The notes under the pieces were generated by a model that was not told where the DNA came from, searched no databases, and was given only the letters and a program-made list of their open reading frames with translations. Shown piece by piece: positions 19,300 to 31,287 of a DNA stretch of 45,383 bases. The DNA is from Gnetum montanum. Lineage: Eukaryota > Streptophyta > Gnetopsida > Gnetales > Gnetaceae. A program made the translations under genes and the position numbers. The stretch lies in the NCBI GenBank assembly GCA_015680685.1, contig MNCI01004014.1, positions 21,793 through 67,175 of the forward strand. The letters run 5' to 3'. Within the stretch, counting starts at the first letter, position 1. Every line of letters starts with the position of its first letter.

Positions 19300-20900
19300 T
19301 GCTAAAAGTTATAGGTGTTGGACCCCAAAAAAATATTAATAATGAGCAAAGAAAATTCAGAGTACATCACAACTTTGACAATTAGTAGACATCACCAAAA
19401 ATATATATATATAGAAAGAAAAAAAATTATGATTTTAGGACTGTCTACTTAGGTGAACAACCTTACATTTTATACATTGAAAAAATAAATGAAGAAAGTT
19501 AATTGTTAGTAGGAAGAAAGGTCCTAATTCTAACAAAATTTACATCACTTTTCAACATCCACACTTGATCTTAAAATAGAAAAAAGATTTGAGATAGACA
19601 AAGTTATGCCTAATACCAATATTTATATCAAAGCAAGAAAGTAGTACCACTTATGAAAAATCTTCAACTCTTCACTTGTTATTGATCTTACATCAAGAAT
19701 ATTCACCATTAACTATAACCTTCTTGTCAACATTACTTTTAATCTTTAAGTTAATAGTATTCTTATTAGACAAGGCAAATTTTACCTTATGAGCTATCTA
19801 TCTAGGCTACTTAATTTTTTTTAATACTAGTAAAAATATGCATAGCAACTTTTATCTTCTCTGGAGTCCTTATTATCATTTAATCATTCTTATCATTGAT
19901 ATTAACTTGATTTTTTGTATCTTCAACTTCAACATATTTTTTCGATTCTTTAGAATCTTTTTTCTTGAGCAAAAAAGGATAAGCATTAAATAAATGTCAT
20001 TCACAATGGAAAATTTTGTAAAAATTAAGAAGATTATGATATGTAATTGTTCAAATATAAGTCTTTCCTCTTGCTTGTAATACCAATTTCTTTTTATAAT
20101 TGAGAAAGTTGTCTAGAAAATTTAATAGTTATAGAAATAAACTCCTTATGCTTAATGGGTTTGAAAATACTAACAATTTCTTGCTCAACTTTCTAAAAAA
20201 AATCAACTAAAAATTATATAACTCAACATAACATGGAACTTCAACATATTCTTCAAATTGGACCTAAAAATCTAGAGCCCACTTATGAATGATAAACACT
20301 ATATGTTTATGTATATCCTATATCTAGGGTACACTATACCATTGAAGTATTACCTAACTTAAGAAGGAGAACAAGTAAAAATAATATCTAACATGAAGGA
20401 CTTGGATGTCATGTTTTTCCATCACATCATTTAACTACAAAATGAAACTTTAATTATGAGATAGGTAACCTAAAATTTGAATGAACACATATTGTGATAA
20501 AATATCAGCAACCAATAACTCATATACATCATCAAGAAGAATAAAATCTAGTGTCTTAATTACATAAACATCATTAGAAGAAGGCATCATAACTTTTTTT
20601 TACCAAGTTGTAAGTATGTATTTTGAGAATTAACAAAAATTTCTACATCAATATAAGTAGAAATTGTAACAGTAGTTGAAGATGAAAGTAATAGAGAATC
20701 TACCATAGGAGAATTCTAGGGAAATCAAGTCTACTAAAGAAATATTAAAGAAATAAAAATTAGATTTATTGAGAAATATTAGATTTTCTAAAGAAACATT
20801 AGATCCCCTAAAAATTAGATTCATTGGAGAAACATCAAATCCATTTAAAAATATAAGATGTACTAAAAATATCAAAACCATTGAAAAACATTAAATCTAT
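19300..20900 (-). pseudogene. Possible antisense L1 LINE ORF1 relic
   Basis: On the minus strand, pieces recall plant L1 ORF1. Near 20000 the reading FHCE-HLFNAYPF followed by LLKKKDSKESKK looks like a damaged CX2C...GHLF..CP zinc knuckle and its Lys-rich tail, and 20450-20560 gives DVYELLVADILSQ-like text, compare the DILSQGPY helix of the same domain. Frameshifts are many and no ORF2 continuation is clear, so this is tentative; it could be an unrelated AT-rich relic. Confidence 0.35.
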
Positions 20901-23900
20901 TTAAAAAATCTATAAAATGTTTTTTAGCTAATTATTTTGATTTATTTTATTTTAATGTTATTTTTTAAATAGTTGTTTTACTTTTCCTGAAAAATACTAT
21001 CCCCCTATACCCACTAAACTAACAACAACCCTTGTATACCCCACTTTCTCTATAATTCTATTAGCACTACTTTTTCCTTACAACTAGCTATTTTTATATT
21101 AGTTATTGTATCTCTTATTAAAATTTTCTTTTTTCTTTTTTTGTTTTCTTTTTTCCTTACAATATTTTTTCTTGTAGTTGTTATATCTTTATAATTTTTT
21201 TTTTTACTTTTTTCATTTTTCTTAAAACTAGCTATTTTTTCTAAAACTAATAAATACCTGCTACATGTAAATTAGTCATTAACTATAATTCTATTTATTT
21301 TTCCCTAACCCTTGAAAAATCAATTGCAACTGAAGATAAGTTTAGTATGATTTGAAACATCTTACAAAGAAAAAATATGCAAGATATGGATGATACAATG
21401 AACCAATTTCATAATGGTGGAGGAGAAAGATATGATTAAGATCACTATTTCTATGTGCATCACTCAATGTTAAGCATGCAAGTACACTCACACATTCATT
21501 AGTTTTTTTTTTTCATTAAGGGAACTTTCCTAGAGAAGATCTCCCAATATGTGCACAAGATCTAGTTAAGATTTGCATTGAAAAACATCCTAATGAAAGG
21601 TAATAGTATCCTATTTTCTTTTGACTTATTATAGTCATGAATGAGTTACTATCCTTGGAACCTTAACCTTTCAATGAAAAAGTACTATTTTTCAAAAATC
21701 CTCTCAAGATCTTTCTTAACCATCATGAAGGAATGAAGTATGTGAGATCCATTCTTGATTGGCTCCACGTCTTTGGTTTCCAAACGGAAATATGAGACAA
21801 GGACATATTCTTGTTTATTAGCTAACTATTTGAATATGGATAAAGCAACAATGTTAAAATCTAAGTTGATATATATCCACATATATGTCTACATGCCTCT
21901 AGATGTTAAGCTCTATAAGGAAATCTAGCTTTAATATACTCATGATAGTATTAGGCAAAAGGTCATTATCAAGAATTTTATGAGCTACTATTGCCACTAT
22001 CTTAAGAAGGTCATATTGGTAGGTAGTACCTAAACTTATGAGCTAATAAGCCCCAATCTTTATAAGAGAGGCCATATACAATAATAGTCCAAGCTCATGG
22101 ATAGATAAACGGTAACCAAAACCATACCCAGGTGGAGAATCCAACAAACCAGAAAAATTCCAAAGACTAATTAAATGCTAATACTCCAAAAACAAACCAC
22201 TCTAAATTATTGCAAAGCATGTGACCTAACAATATTTCAATATCCCATTTTAGTGGAATTAGCCTCATTAGTATATATAAAAGCATNCTTTCTCATGTAT
22301 GATGGTAGACCTTAAAGACCTTTTAGATAGATGATGAACCATCTAGTTAGTTGGACAAGTACTAGAGTCTAATCATCTAATAGACCCGTTGATGTAAGAA
22401 AATTAATAAAAAAACATTAGTTTGAATTCTATTTTGATTAGCCAAATCCATATAGGACCAACATTAGGGATATCCTCACCATCTCAAAGATCAAAGTTTT
22501 CCTTTGACTCACTCATTTTAAGCAGTTCTCACATGGGATCCTCTTCAATAGAGATCTTTTTAGGACCCAAGGTATTACATCTTATGTTGAAATTATGTTA
22601 TGACATTTAATTATAAATATATTTTCTAATTAATCTTATATAAAAGCATCAAAAATAGAGCTCAAATAACAATCTATCATTATCATCATAACTTTCCCCT
22701 CGTACATGTGGGATTTTGTGGTGGGTGAAACATACATATAAATGGTCTTTGTGTCTTTTCTCTAGTTGATTTAGAGACAAGAAATGAAATTATTTTTAAT
22801 GATGCTCCCTATCTTAGTTAGTGGTTGTGACTCATAAATCTCTCATCTTGGTTTTCAAGTGGTCATTCATTATGATAGGAAACCTTCTCAACAAAATGGA
22901 TAGGAACATAATTATGAGGTAACTAACAACTACATGCAAATCTATGGATCCTTTTCATGGATACTCTTTTGGATCAAAAGATGAAAAACATTATTTAGCT
23001 ATATTTTCAACCATTTTTTCATTATTAGTGCAAACACCATTAGAACTTGGAAAAATAATAGCTTAAGAGTAGGATAGAAGGTTGTCATGGTCTCCATTAG
23101 AACTTGGAAAAATAATAGCTTAAGAGTAGGATAGAAGGTTGTCTTGGTCTCCACTATAACCATTGCTGATCTCATTAGGTTGCTCACTAAAGAAGCACTC
23201 TTTCCTAAGGACCACCCTAGTAAGCAAAAAATTGTAAATAATTTTTCTAAGATAGTTTATGGTTATCAAAAAATAAGGGCATATATTGAAAGTTAGATTT
23301 CAAGAAACAATGGAAGGTAATGGTAAAAATAATCAGCGAGTATGCCTTTTGTCAACACTCAAACTAACTAACAAGGAATTAAGTCCTTGTCCTTTGGACT
23401 TTGAAAGAGAGCCCAATCATCAACAACACATTTTTCCCTAAGGATATAGTCATTATAGTGATGGATAAGACTAGAGTAGTGATTCTTCTTTTTTTAAGCA
23501 TGATGATCACTTGAAGGTCCCTGCCAAGCATCATGGTATTAAGGATGTTGACATCTTGGATGAGGACTCACATAGTACTCTATGAAATGTAAACCAAATC
23601 CTTCATGGCTTTCCATTGGAGTCTAGAAAGGTCATGCATCATCATTAAAAAGTTATCAGGGCTTGTCCTTGGCATGTAACCACTAAAGACATGTATTAAA
23701 TAAAGATTTATAAGGGAAAGTGGCTAAAAAACATTACATGAAAAAGAAACCTATCTTGGAGTCTATGTTAAAAAGCCCTAAGAAAGAAGATATAATAGTG
23801 GATATCAACTTTGATTTTGAGGAATCAAAAGAAAACTTAAACTCTAGTAATCATTCTATCTCTTGAGCAACCATGATTCTTATAAGAACTAGAGAAGATA

Positions 23901-24563
23901 ATAGAAGCAAGAGGGCTAGCATCTATAGTTAGTAGAAAGAGACTTATCTCAAGAAGAAGCTTAGTAGAAGCTTTTTTTAATGCCCTAAGTAAAGAGTTAG
24001 ACCACATCAACCTTGATCCCAAAATAAAACACTAGGACCTTAAGATCCTTCAACCCAACTTTCTCTTACTCCCAATTATATATACAAAATTCCAACTTCT
24101 TAATGTCTTAGGCTTCAAAACATTCCCTAAATAGGGCATCATTTCTTGCTTAGAAAAATGATACATTCATCAGTCACACTATAGATAGAAACACTCTTAA
24201 TTTGAAATGAATTGTTGAAGATCCTATGCCTCTTGATGATTAGATTGTAAAGCACACTCATATTGGAGTAGTTTTTTGACCTCTATGGATCTTCAACAAA
24301 GATATTAGCATACTTGATGGATATAAACTAGCCCACTTAGATAATCATCCTATGAAATTGGATGCTATAGATGATTAAGATGGGCTAACTTTTTACATTA
24401 ACCACATGGTTGAATACACTCACTTTCAACAACTAATTCGTAGCTTGCTTTGACAAAATAGTAAATCCTCATTTATAAACCTAAAATAATAAAAGAATTT
24501 CAAATAGAAATACAAAGCTTTGATGAGAAATAGCTTTTTAAAAAAAGGAGATTCATTTAATGT
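20901..24563. other. Unassigned AT-rich region
   Basis: 3.7 kb with no ORF above ~90 codons and no recognisable protein motif on either strand. It includes T-rich tracts (21110-21240), a single N at 22287 and a 57-bp tandem duplication at 23037-23150. Segments such as 21540-21850 and 24120-24450 keep peptide-like stretches between stops, so an old TE is likely, but I cannot name it. Confidence 0.4.
23037..23150. repeat. 57-bp tandem duplication
   Basis: Two nearly identical copies (23037-23093 and 23094-23150), each starting CCATTAGAACTTGG and ending near GTC(A/T)TGGTCT. 57 is a multiple of three. Confidence 0.85.
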
Positions 24564-24846
24564 TGATGAGTCATCTAGTGGTATTTTGTAAGTCAATTAT
24601 AAGCCTTGGATTTGGGATGTGTCTCATGCACCTAGTGTTTATGCTTTTCACATGCATGGTTAAGGTTTTTATCTCCTAGATCTACATCCTTGGCTTCTAG
24701 TTCACACTTGTAGGTTTGGATCATGTTTTGAGCATCTCCAAAAGTTTTTGGCTTTGTTCAGAGATCCTCGAAGGGCTCCAAGATTTTCCTAGGTATCTCA
24801 AATTTCATCTAGGAAAATGAAGGTAAAGAGTGGTATGTACAAGCTT

Positions 24847-24882
24847 CCCTATGCTAGCACAACACCTACGTTAGCATAGGGG
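24847..24882. repeat. Inverted repeat (hairpin) in the U3 of element C
   Basis: CCCTATGCTAGC and GTTAGCATAGGG are separated by 11 bases, with one mismatch in 12 pairs. It may be a protein-binding palindrome or RNA hairpin; function unknown. Confidence 0.6.
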
Positions 24883-25399
24883 CACTAGCGCACATCCCCT
24901 TCCCTAGTGCCTTGATTTGGATGCTTTTACTCCTCTACCTCCTTGGTTGTATTCTAAGATGTCTTGGTTATGTTAATAGACCTTTGTTAATGCTTGGATG
25001 CTAGTGAACACTTGTCATTATGCTGTAAAAACTATAAATACCTGGGATAATGAACTTAGTTCCATGCATTTCCCTTTGGATTTTGAAATTTGGTTTCATG
25101 TGAAGAGCTCTTACTCCCTTGGATAAGTGATTCCGTTTCTATTTTATGTGTGTTTTGAGTTGTTACTTCCAAAAGTATAACTAGACTCTGTTAGAGTACT
25201 ACCTTGCTTACGTAGCCAAGAACCATTTGGCCGATGTGAAGTTCAGTGTTTGCCTAGTGAATAAAGCTTATGGTTGTCCCTCGTTTTTGCATTGTTGAAT
25301 CCTAAACATTAAAATATCAAAAAAAATTATAAAATATTAAAACCATAAAAATATTTATTCATTTCTTGTTTTCATAAGCTGCGATGATTCAACCTTACC

Positions 25400-25506
25400 N
25401 GGATTCAACAATGCAAAAACGAGGGACAACCATAAGCTTTATTCACTAGGCAAACACTAAACTTCACATCGGCCAAATGGTTCTTGGCTACGTAAGCAAG
25501 GTAGTN
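25400..25506. other. Assembly artefact: inverted 105-bp patch between Ns
   Basis: 25401-25505 is the reverse complement of 25198-25302 (105 bp, about one mismatch) and is bounded by N at 25400 and 25506. A direct repeat (TTGTTTTCATAAGCTGCGAT and onward) lies on each side (25366-25399; 25507-25540). This is best read as a contig join, not a biological inversion. Confidence 0.85.
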
Positions 25507-25696
25507 TTGTTTTCATAAGCTGCGATGATTCAACCTTACCAAAAGAGGTTATGATTGTATGTAATGGTGTAGGGCTATTGAGGTTGTTACTAAGAGCCAT
25601 TATTTACATTTGTGTGTTTATGTGTGGTGTTGTATATGTCCCTTTGAGAAATAATGATACATGTATTTGTGCATGTGTATGAGCATTATCCTTATC

Positions 25697-25745
25697 NCTA
25701 CAGCATAATGACAAGTGTTCACTAGCATCCAAGCATTAACAAAGN
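25697..25745. other. Assembly artefact: inverted 47-bp patch between Ns
   Basis: 25698-25744 is the reverse complement of ~24982-25028 and is bounded by N at 25697 and 25745. The 47 bases before it (25650-25696) are repeated almost exactly after it (25746-25792). Confidence 0.85.
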
Positions 25746-26092
25746 TATTATGATACATGTATTTGTGCATGTGTATGAGCATTATCCTTATCCCCAAGTA
25801 GGATTGCAATGTGTATGTGTGTTTTTTTTATTTCTTATACATATAAAAATCAATAAAAATGTAGAACGTAAAATTATAAATATTTTCACAATCTCTTACA
25901 TTGGCAACATGGGTCATCACTATACCATATGTATCATATGTAGTATAATATCTTTCATATTTATTAAATGTAATGATATACATAAGTGTTCTTGGCAATT
26001 CACTCAACATCAACCTTGAAGCTTATGGCCAAATCACACTACAATTTGTATGATATATCCCATTATTCTAAAGCTTCAAAGACCCTTATCAT

Positions 26093-26110
26093 TGGTGTTG
26101 TTGCTAGGGA
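26093..26110 (+). promoter_or_regulatory. Primer-binding site, tRNA-Asp-like (element C)
   Basis: TGGTGTTGTTGCTAGGGA matches TGGCGCCGTTGCCGGGGA (complement of the plant tRNA-Asp 3' end, from known tRNA sequence) at 13 of 18 positions; all five differences are transitions. It starts two bases after the LTR end. Confidence 0.65.
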
Positions 26111-26199
26111 GGAGATTGGTGAATTATCCAAAAATACTTGTACATTATTGATTTTAACTTCTATTCAAGTAAAGTGTATGTTTTAGTGTTATGGATGTA

Positions 26200-28470
26200 G
26201 GTTGTGAATTCAAATGAAATGGTAGACAACACTAAGAACCCACGAAATACCTTTAGTGATGCACCAAGAAGATGAAGGACATTCTTTACCTCTAAGCATT
26301 CAAAGGATAAGATCCTTCCACTAGTTAGGGAAGATGGAGCGATGCTCATGACCAGTTCTCAAGGGGTCTAGTTATGGCTATCTAATGATTTCATTGATTC
26401 CTTGATCAATATGGGGCTAGATGATGAATGTATGGCATACAAGGCTCATGAGCCCATGTTCAATGATTATGATCCTTTGCACATGGAAGATCTTTGGGAT
26501 CAAGTAGCAGAAGAAGAGGCTAGTTGCAACTTCTTATTTGATCATTCACATGCAAAGAAAGAGGCTAAAGTTGATAAGAAAGATAAAGGGCCAGCATAGC
26601 ATCAAGATCCCTAGTAAGGTACTTTTACCCCAACTATAACTTAGCATGATGATGTCCTTTCCAAGTTTGAACATTTGCATTTATCTAGACCTACCAATGA
26701 AAATGATGATTCCCCTTTGGGATGATTATCATGAGTTGGAGGAAGTTGTACATATTTTAAGGGACAATGTTGTGATAGCAAAATCAAACAAATCAACATG
26801 ATTGATTTACCAACATATAGAGGGTATACCAGTGACAATCCTCAACTCCATGTGCAAGCCTTTGATAATGCTTACTACCTTTAAGGGATCATGAGTGACT
26901 AACAAAAGTTGCAGTTATTTCCTTGCATCCTCATTAAGCATGCAGAGACTTAGTATAAATCTTTACCTCCTTGATCAATTCAAAGATGGGAAGACATGGT
27001 CAGAAGCTTCTACATAAAATTTTAAACCTATGCTCAAATTTTAAACATTTGGAAGAAGATTGTTAAATGGAGGCAAGAAGCCAATGAGCCTCTTAACATT
27101 GTCATGAAAAGGTACATGAAATTTGCTCACTACTGTTCAAACTATTGTTTTAGCCAAAGGAAGTAGTTAATGCATATTATAGAAGGGATAAGGTTGAAAA
27201 TAAGTGTATGGAAATTTATGTATGAAAATTAAAGTACTCTTAAATATCATTGCTAGCATGAAAGATGAATGGTAGAAGTGATGATCAAGTGAGGAGTACA
27301 ATCACAATCCATCACGTGGATGAAAGGCTATAAATGTTGAAGGTACCACTAAACCTCCTACTATAGTCGAGGCTCTAGCACAAGTTTAGATCAAAATAAA
27401 CAAAGCATTAACAAACTTGGTCCACCATGTGGACTAAGTTTGGGATGTAATGGATGAAAAGATGATCACTACTTCTAAAGATATTGAGGATAAGATGGTT
27501 GAAGCTATAACCAAAGTAGTTGCACCACATAAATGTAGAAAGAGGTATGATGACAAGAATAAAAGAGAGCTCTCCTACTCTAAAACCATTCAATAAGATC
27601 CAAACAAGGCTTCCTCATCCTCCTCTAATGATTAAGGTCCCTACAAATACTGTATAGTGTCTTATGACTCTCAATGATGCCTAGTCATGGCTTACATGTT
27701 TGGTGAGATGGGATGATCTAGGGTACCTTTGAACCCCAAATTTATCAAAAGGCAAACAAGGAGGACCCCATATCCTAGTTGTTCATACTATCCTAGTGGT
27801 GCTTATCTATAGCCCATGCAATAGTATGAATAGTGGCAAGCTCCAAATCCTTAAGATGATGCTCCATGGAATCTTCCAACTCTAGTACAACATCAAATGA
27901 TGCCTTTGCCTAATCCTTACTTTTATGATGTACAAAAAAAAGCACTTATCAAATCCCAATGATGATGCCTCAACATTACCTACTTGTTACTAGCAATCTT
28001 GCCAACCAAGCTTCCCAACAACAACAACAACTTTTACTTCCTGGTTCCATGCAAGGTGGGATTCCAAGTTAACCATAATCAAGGTAACCTAATTCATGTA
28101 ATATTTTCTATGATAATGATCCTACTTCTAGTCATGCATCTAGGCAATATTATTAGTCATCTATTATTAGTAAAGGAAATTTTACCATAAGCACAGACAT
28201 GAGAATCATGGGACTAGCTTTATATCCTCCTCTCCACATTTTAGAGAGGAAAATAATTTAAGAAAAATGAAAGTCCACACTCAAGAGATCTTAATGAACA
28301 TATCTATTTGTAATTCAATTGCAATATCTACTTCAGGGATGAGTTCCATTGCTATGTTTGGTGAAGACAGCACAATGGCATCGAATGGTAATATCATCAT
28401 CATCTTTATGACTATGATGGCTACATGGCTACATGGGTAGTTAAATAATAATGTTCATCAAAAAAGTGAT
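26200..28470 (+). pseudogene. gag, element C
   Basis: Open pieces include 26402-26599 (acidic N-terminal segment, DDECMAYKAHEP, FNDYDP and a Lys-rich end). The gag core at ~26800-27240 shows LPTYRGYTSDNP, HVQAFDNAYYL, LFPCILIKHAE, a Trp-containing SIQRWEDMVRSFYIKF block, WRQEANEPLNIVMKRYMKFAHYC and a diverged Cys/His box in place of CPxHG. The tail 27700-28190 is Pro/Gln/Asn/Tyr-rich. Stops and frame changes are frequent. Homology is clear with 8880-9480 of element 2. Confidence 0.7.
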
Positions 28471-28494
28471 CAAATCCTAGCAGTTCCATGGTGG

Positions 28495-28840
28495 AGATCC
28501 AAATTGGTGAAAAGGAAAATTTTCTAACTCTCTATGACTCTAGTTTGAGAGTCAATCTCAACTCATTACAATAGTACCTTGATTGGGAGTTTCTTTCTAT
28601 CAAGAGTAGCAACATTTGGCTAGAGCTAGTGGATCAATCATATACATACCCTGTGAGATAGGTATGCAATGTAATCACTTCTATTGCAAGTTGGTTATAT
28701 CCTCCTAATTTCCTAGTGCTTAGATTAGAAGATAAGATGCAAGATGATCTTCCTATTATCATGGGAAGAGTCTGGTTAAGCATTGTATATGCCAAGTTGA
28801 TTTTTCAAGATTTCCATCATGACATTCATAGAAGTGATGA
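28495..28840 (+). pseudogene. Protease fragment, element C
   Basis: Reads QIGEKENFLTLYDSSLRVNL, then SNIWLELVDQSYTYPVR, ASWLYPPNFLVLRLEDK and DDLPIIMGRVWLS, collinear with the protease of element 1 (about 675-960). The active site is YDSS rather than DSG. The copy ends abruptly at ~28850, where a fold-back junction begins. Confidence 0.75.
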
Positions 28841-28852
28841 GATCAATATCGA

Positions 28853-28913
28853 CTGTGTGTGGTTGGTCATATCCAACTGATTTCCTAGTGTGACTAACCA
28901 CACACAGTGGTAA
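28853..28913. repeat. Fold-back inverted repeat at a protease-protease junction
   Basis: Plus-strand ACTGTGTGTGGTTGGTCATA (28853-28872) pairs with TGTGACTAACCACACACAGT (~28892-28911), 18 of 20 bases, around a ~20-base centre. Read on plus, 28853-28893 codes TVCGWSYPTDFLV; read on minus from 28913 it codes TTVCG. The same protease segment is thus present in both orientations back to back. Confidence 0.75.
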
Positions 28914-30790
28914 CGATGTCCTCCACCAATCCCAAGGGAATAGTGATGGATTGGTCAGCTTGCTCTAGTTAAATATTGCTCTTCTTGAGTGGAGGCAAGT
29001 TCCAAGCTTTATACATCTCTCGTGATATTAAGTTGACTCTAGAACCTGAGTTAAGAAAAGCCTTACGTAGTTCATTCCTAGCAACTTGGAGGTAGATTAA
29101 GGGACTCCCAGGGTCAAAGAGTTTCCTGGGAAGGTGGCCTACCTTGATCTAGTCAGTAACGGTATGTGTTAATATAACCATGTGTGTTGGGCTCTATTGT
29201 TGGTTTGAAGGGAGCTCCGAAGCCTTTCTTGATGAAGGAGTGGTTATAAACTCAATCGCTTGTGGTTGTGAGAACTTGTTTGGCCTTTTGATTTTGAAGA
29301 AAGGTCTTCTCTTCATGCGGTTGTTAGAACCAGCAGCAGGTTGAAGGTTTATAGCTCTCGTAGCATTATGTTGTTGTGGTTGAGTGGGGAGTTCCCTTTG
29401 CATCGTTGGAGCAGGTGGTAGTGGAACTATTGGCATAAGAGTGGCAAATGGATTCAGAGGATGGTATGTATGTGGTGTGTCTCTCGTAGGAGGAGGAGTC
29501 CTAAAATACTCCGGAACTTAGTAGTGACGTTGTGGGGTTACGTGACCCATAAAGTCACTTGGAGAAACCGGCTGCTGCACGTAATAGCCATACAGGTCTG
29601 GTTGCCGATAAGGGTATTGTTGTCTAGGTGATGGCATCCCCCATGACTATGGGTATTGCCACTGCTGGTGTTATTCGATAGGTTGTGGTGGAGTTCCACT
29701 TGCATAATATGTTAGCAGTTGGTGGAACTGCCTTGGGTTACCTTGGGGATAAGGTAACCTTCGGGGTGCCTACTGTTTGTTAAGTCTTGGATTGAGTGCA
29801 TACACCCCAGACTCTTGCAAATGTGAGATTATTGGGCAACATCCCTTAGGATGGTTATATTGGCAGATCTCACATCCACCGTCATTGTCTGTATCCGAAT
29901 CCACAACCTCATCAACGATAGTCATTTTTCCCTTACCCTTGTTACATGCATGGTCTGAATCTCTCTGCTTTTTCTTATCATGGTCACTACTTCGCTCCTT
30001 AGACTCCTCTACGATTTTTAAAACGGTTTCAAATCTACTATCTAAGGAGTCCCACATTTGATCTACCTTAGTCGACACTTTGGTTGTTAACTTTTGAAGC
30101 GGCAAGGTTTTTCTATTCACCAACTCTTCGAGTGGTGACTCATCCTCTNNNNNNNNNNNNNNNNNNNNNNNNNNNNNNNNNNNNNNNNNNNNNNNNNNNN
30201 NNNNNNNNNNNNNNNNNNNNNNNNNNNNNNNNNNNNNNNNNNNNNNNNNNNNNNNNNNNNNNNNNNNNNNNNNNNNNNNNNNNNNNNNNNNNNNNNNNNN
30301 NNNNNNNNNNNNNNNNNNNNNNNNNNNNNNNNNNNNNNNNNNNNNNNNNNNNNNNNNNNNNNNNNNNNNNNNNNNNNNNNNNNNNNNNNNNNNNNNNNNN
30401 NNNNNNNNNNNNNNNNNNNNNNNNNNNNNNNNNNNNNNNNNNNNNNNNNNNNNNNNNNNNNNNNNNNNNNNNNNNNNNNNNNNNNNNNNNNNNNNNNNNN
30501 NNNNNNNNNNNNNNNNNNNNNNNNNNNNNNNNNNNNNNNNNNNNNNNNNNNNNNNNNNNNNNNNNNNNNNNNNNNNNNNNNNNNNNNNNNNNNNNNNNNN
30601 NNNNNNNNNNNNNNNNNNNNNNNNNNNNNNNTATGATGCCTATGTGGTTCCCTACTTTCCCTTCTATGCCTTGATTCTCTCGAATGCCCTCGTCCTCGCT
30701 CTCGACTCTCTCGTCGAGGTCTCTCATCTTGCTTACCTTGATCCTCAAGGTTGTGCCCTTTGTGACTGCGTCCTGATGTGGAAGGAGAGA
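28896..30790 (-). pseudogene. gag-protease of inner minus-strand Athila-type element
   Basis: Read on minus from 30790 down. An Arg/Ser/Glu-rich N-terminal segment (many RES, RER and SRE steps, 30640-30780) is followed by the N gap. 30123-29770 then holds an open frame with a Lys-rich region, an acidic DEVVDSDTDNDGG stretch and a Cys/His box CEICQYNHPKGCCP. Next comes a Pro/Gln/Tyr-rich tail (29760-29200) collinear with 1-500 of element 1, and protease (29130-28900) with LNSGSRVNLISREMY, in which the catalytic Asp is Asn. The copy stops inside the protease at ~28900. Confidence 0.8.
30149..30631. other. Assembly gap (483 N)
   Basis: Run of N inside the gag region of the inner minus-strand element; the gag core should lie here. 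Confidence 0.99.
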
Positions 30791-31287
30791 GTGAATGATG
30801 ATAAGAGGGAAAAGGTGAATAGACTAATTAACTAACTTTAACTAACTAAGCCTTAATTAACCTAGCATCAGTATCCATTTCCACTTGCCGTTTCACACCC
30901 TGAACCAATGCAACGCTACTAAGTTACCAAATGCTATTCGTTACTGGGATTACCAAGTGTAATGCACGTGCTCGAAGCGGTCGTACTAAATGCACTTAAC
31001 TATGAGAGTTTAGGGTTGAGAGAGATTAAGTCCTTAAGAAAGCATTTAAAACGATGAACAATAAATAACAATAATTAAAGTCCTATTTAGCTTAGTCCAT
31101 GCACTACAAAGTTTATCCAACAGTTTGTCTTTATTGTCGTACACAATTGTGTGCTCAGGTACAAAATTGCTAAGGTCTAGATCTAGATGGAGAAACAAGG
31201 GAGAGCTGCCTATTATTTATAGAAATGGCAACGGACCGTGATATCGCGTATGTGAGATTGTAGCCCATGCGATATCGCATCCCATCA
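30790..31287 (-). repeat. LTR of inner minus-strand Athila-type element (3' part deleted)
   Basis: On minus it starts TGATGGGATGCGATATCGC at 31287, with a second GATATC palindrome near 31241, a TATA box (CTATAAATAA, plus 31214-31223), a poly(A) signal (plus TTTATT at 31130-31135) and two TTGGTAAYC/TTGGTAACT motifs (~30945-30960, ~30925). The terminal CTCATCA and the PBS are not found; the LTR fades near 30790 into gag-like sequence. The five bases outside its start are GCAAT (31288-31292). It is closest to the element 1 and 45077 LTRs. Confidence 0.75.

Larger units (their letters stand above)
24564..26091 (+). repeat. Divergent 5' LTR of element C (contains assembly inserts)
   Basis: Begins TGATGAGTC at 24564, has TATAAATA at 25033-25040 and AATAAA at 25260-25265, and ends CTTATCA just before a tRNA-Asp-like PBS at 26093. 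Spacing and landmarks match the other LTRs although the sequence is far diverged. True length is uncertain because 25400-25506 and 25697-25745 are inverted patches with Ns and ~40-bp repeats on each side. Confidence 0.55.

Noticed and set aside
25198-25505. Large biological inverted repeat, MITE or hairpin
   Set aside because: The inverted arm is bounded by Ns and flanked by direct overlaps, the mark of an assembly join.
30140-30748. Two ~200-codon ORFs spanning the N gap
   Set aside because: They are open only because 483 Ns are read as unknown residues.
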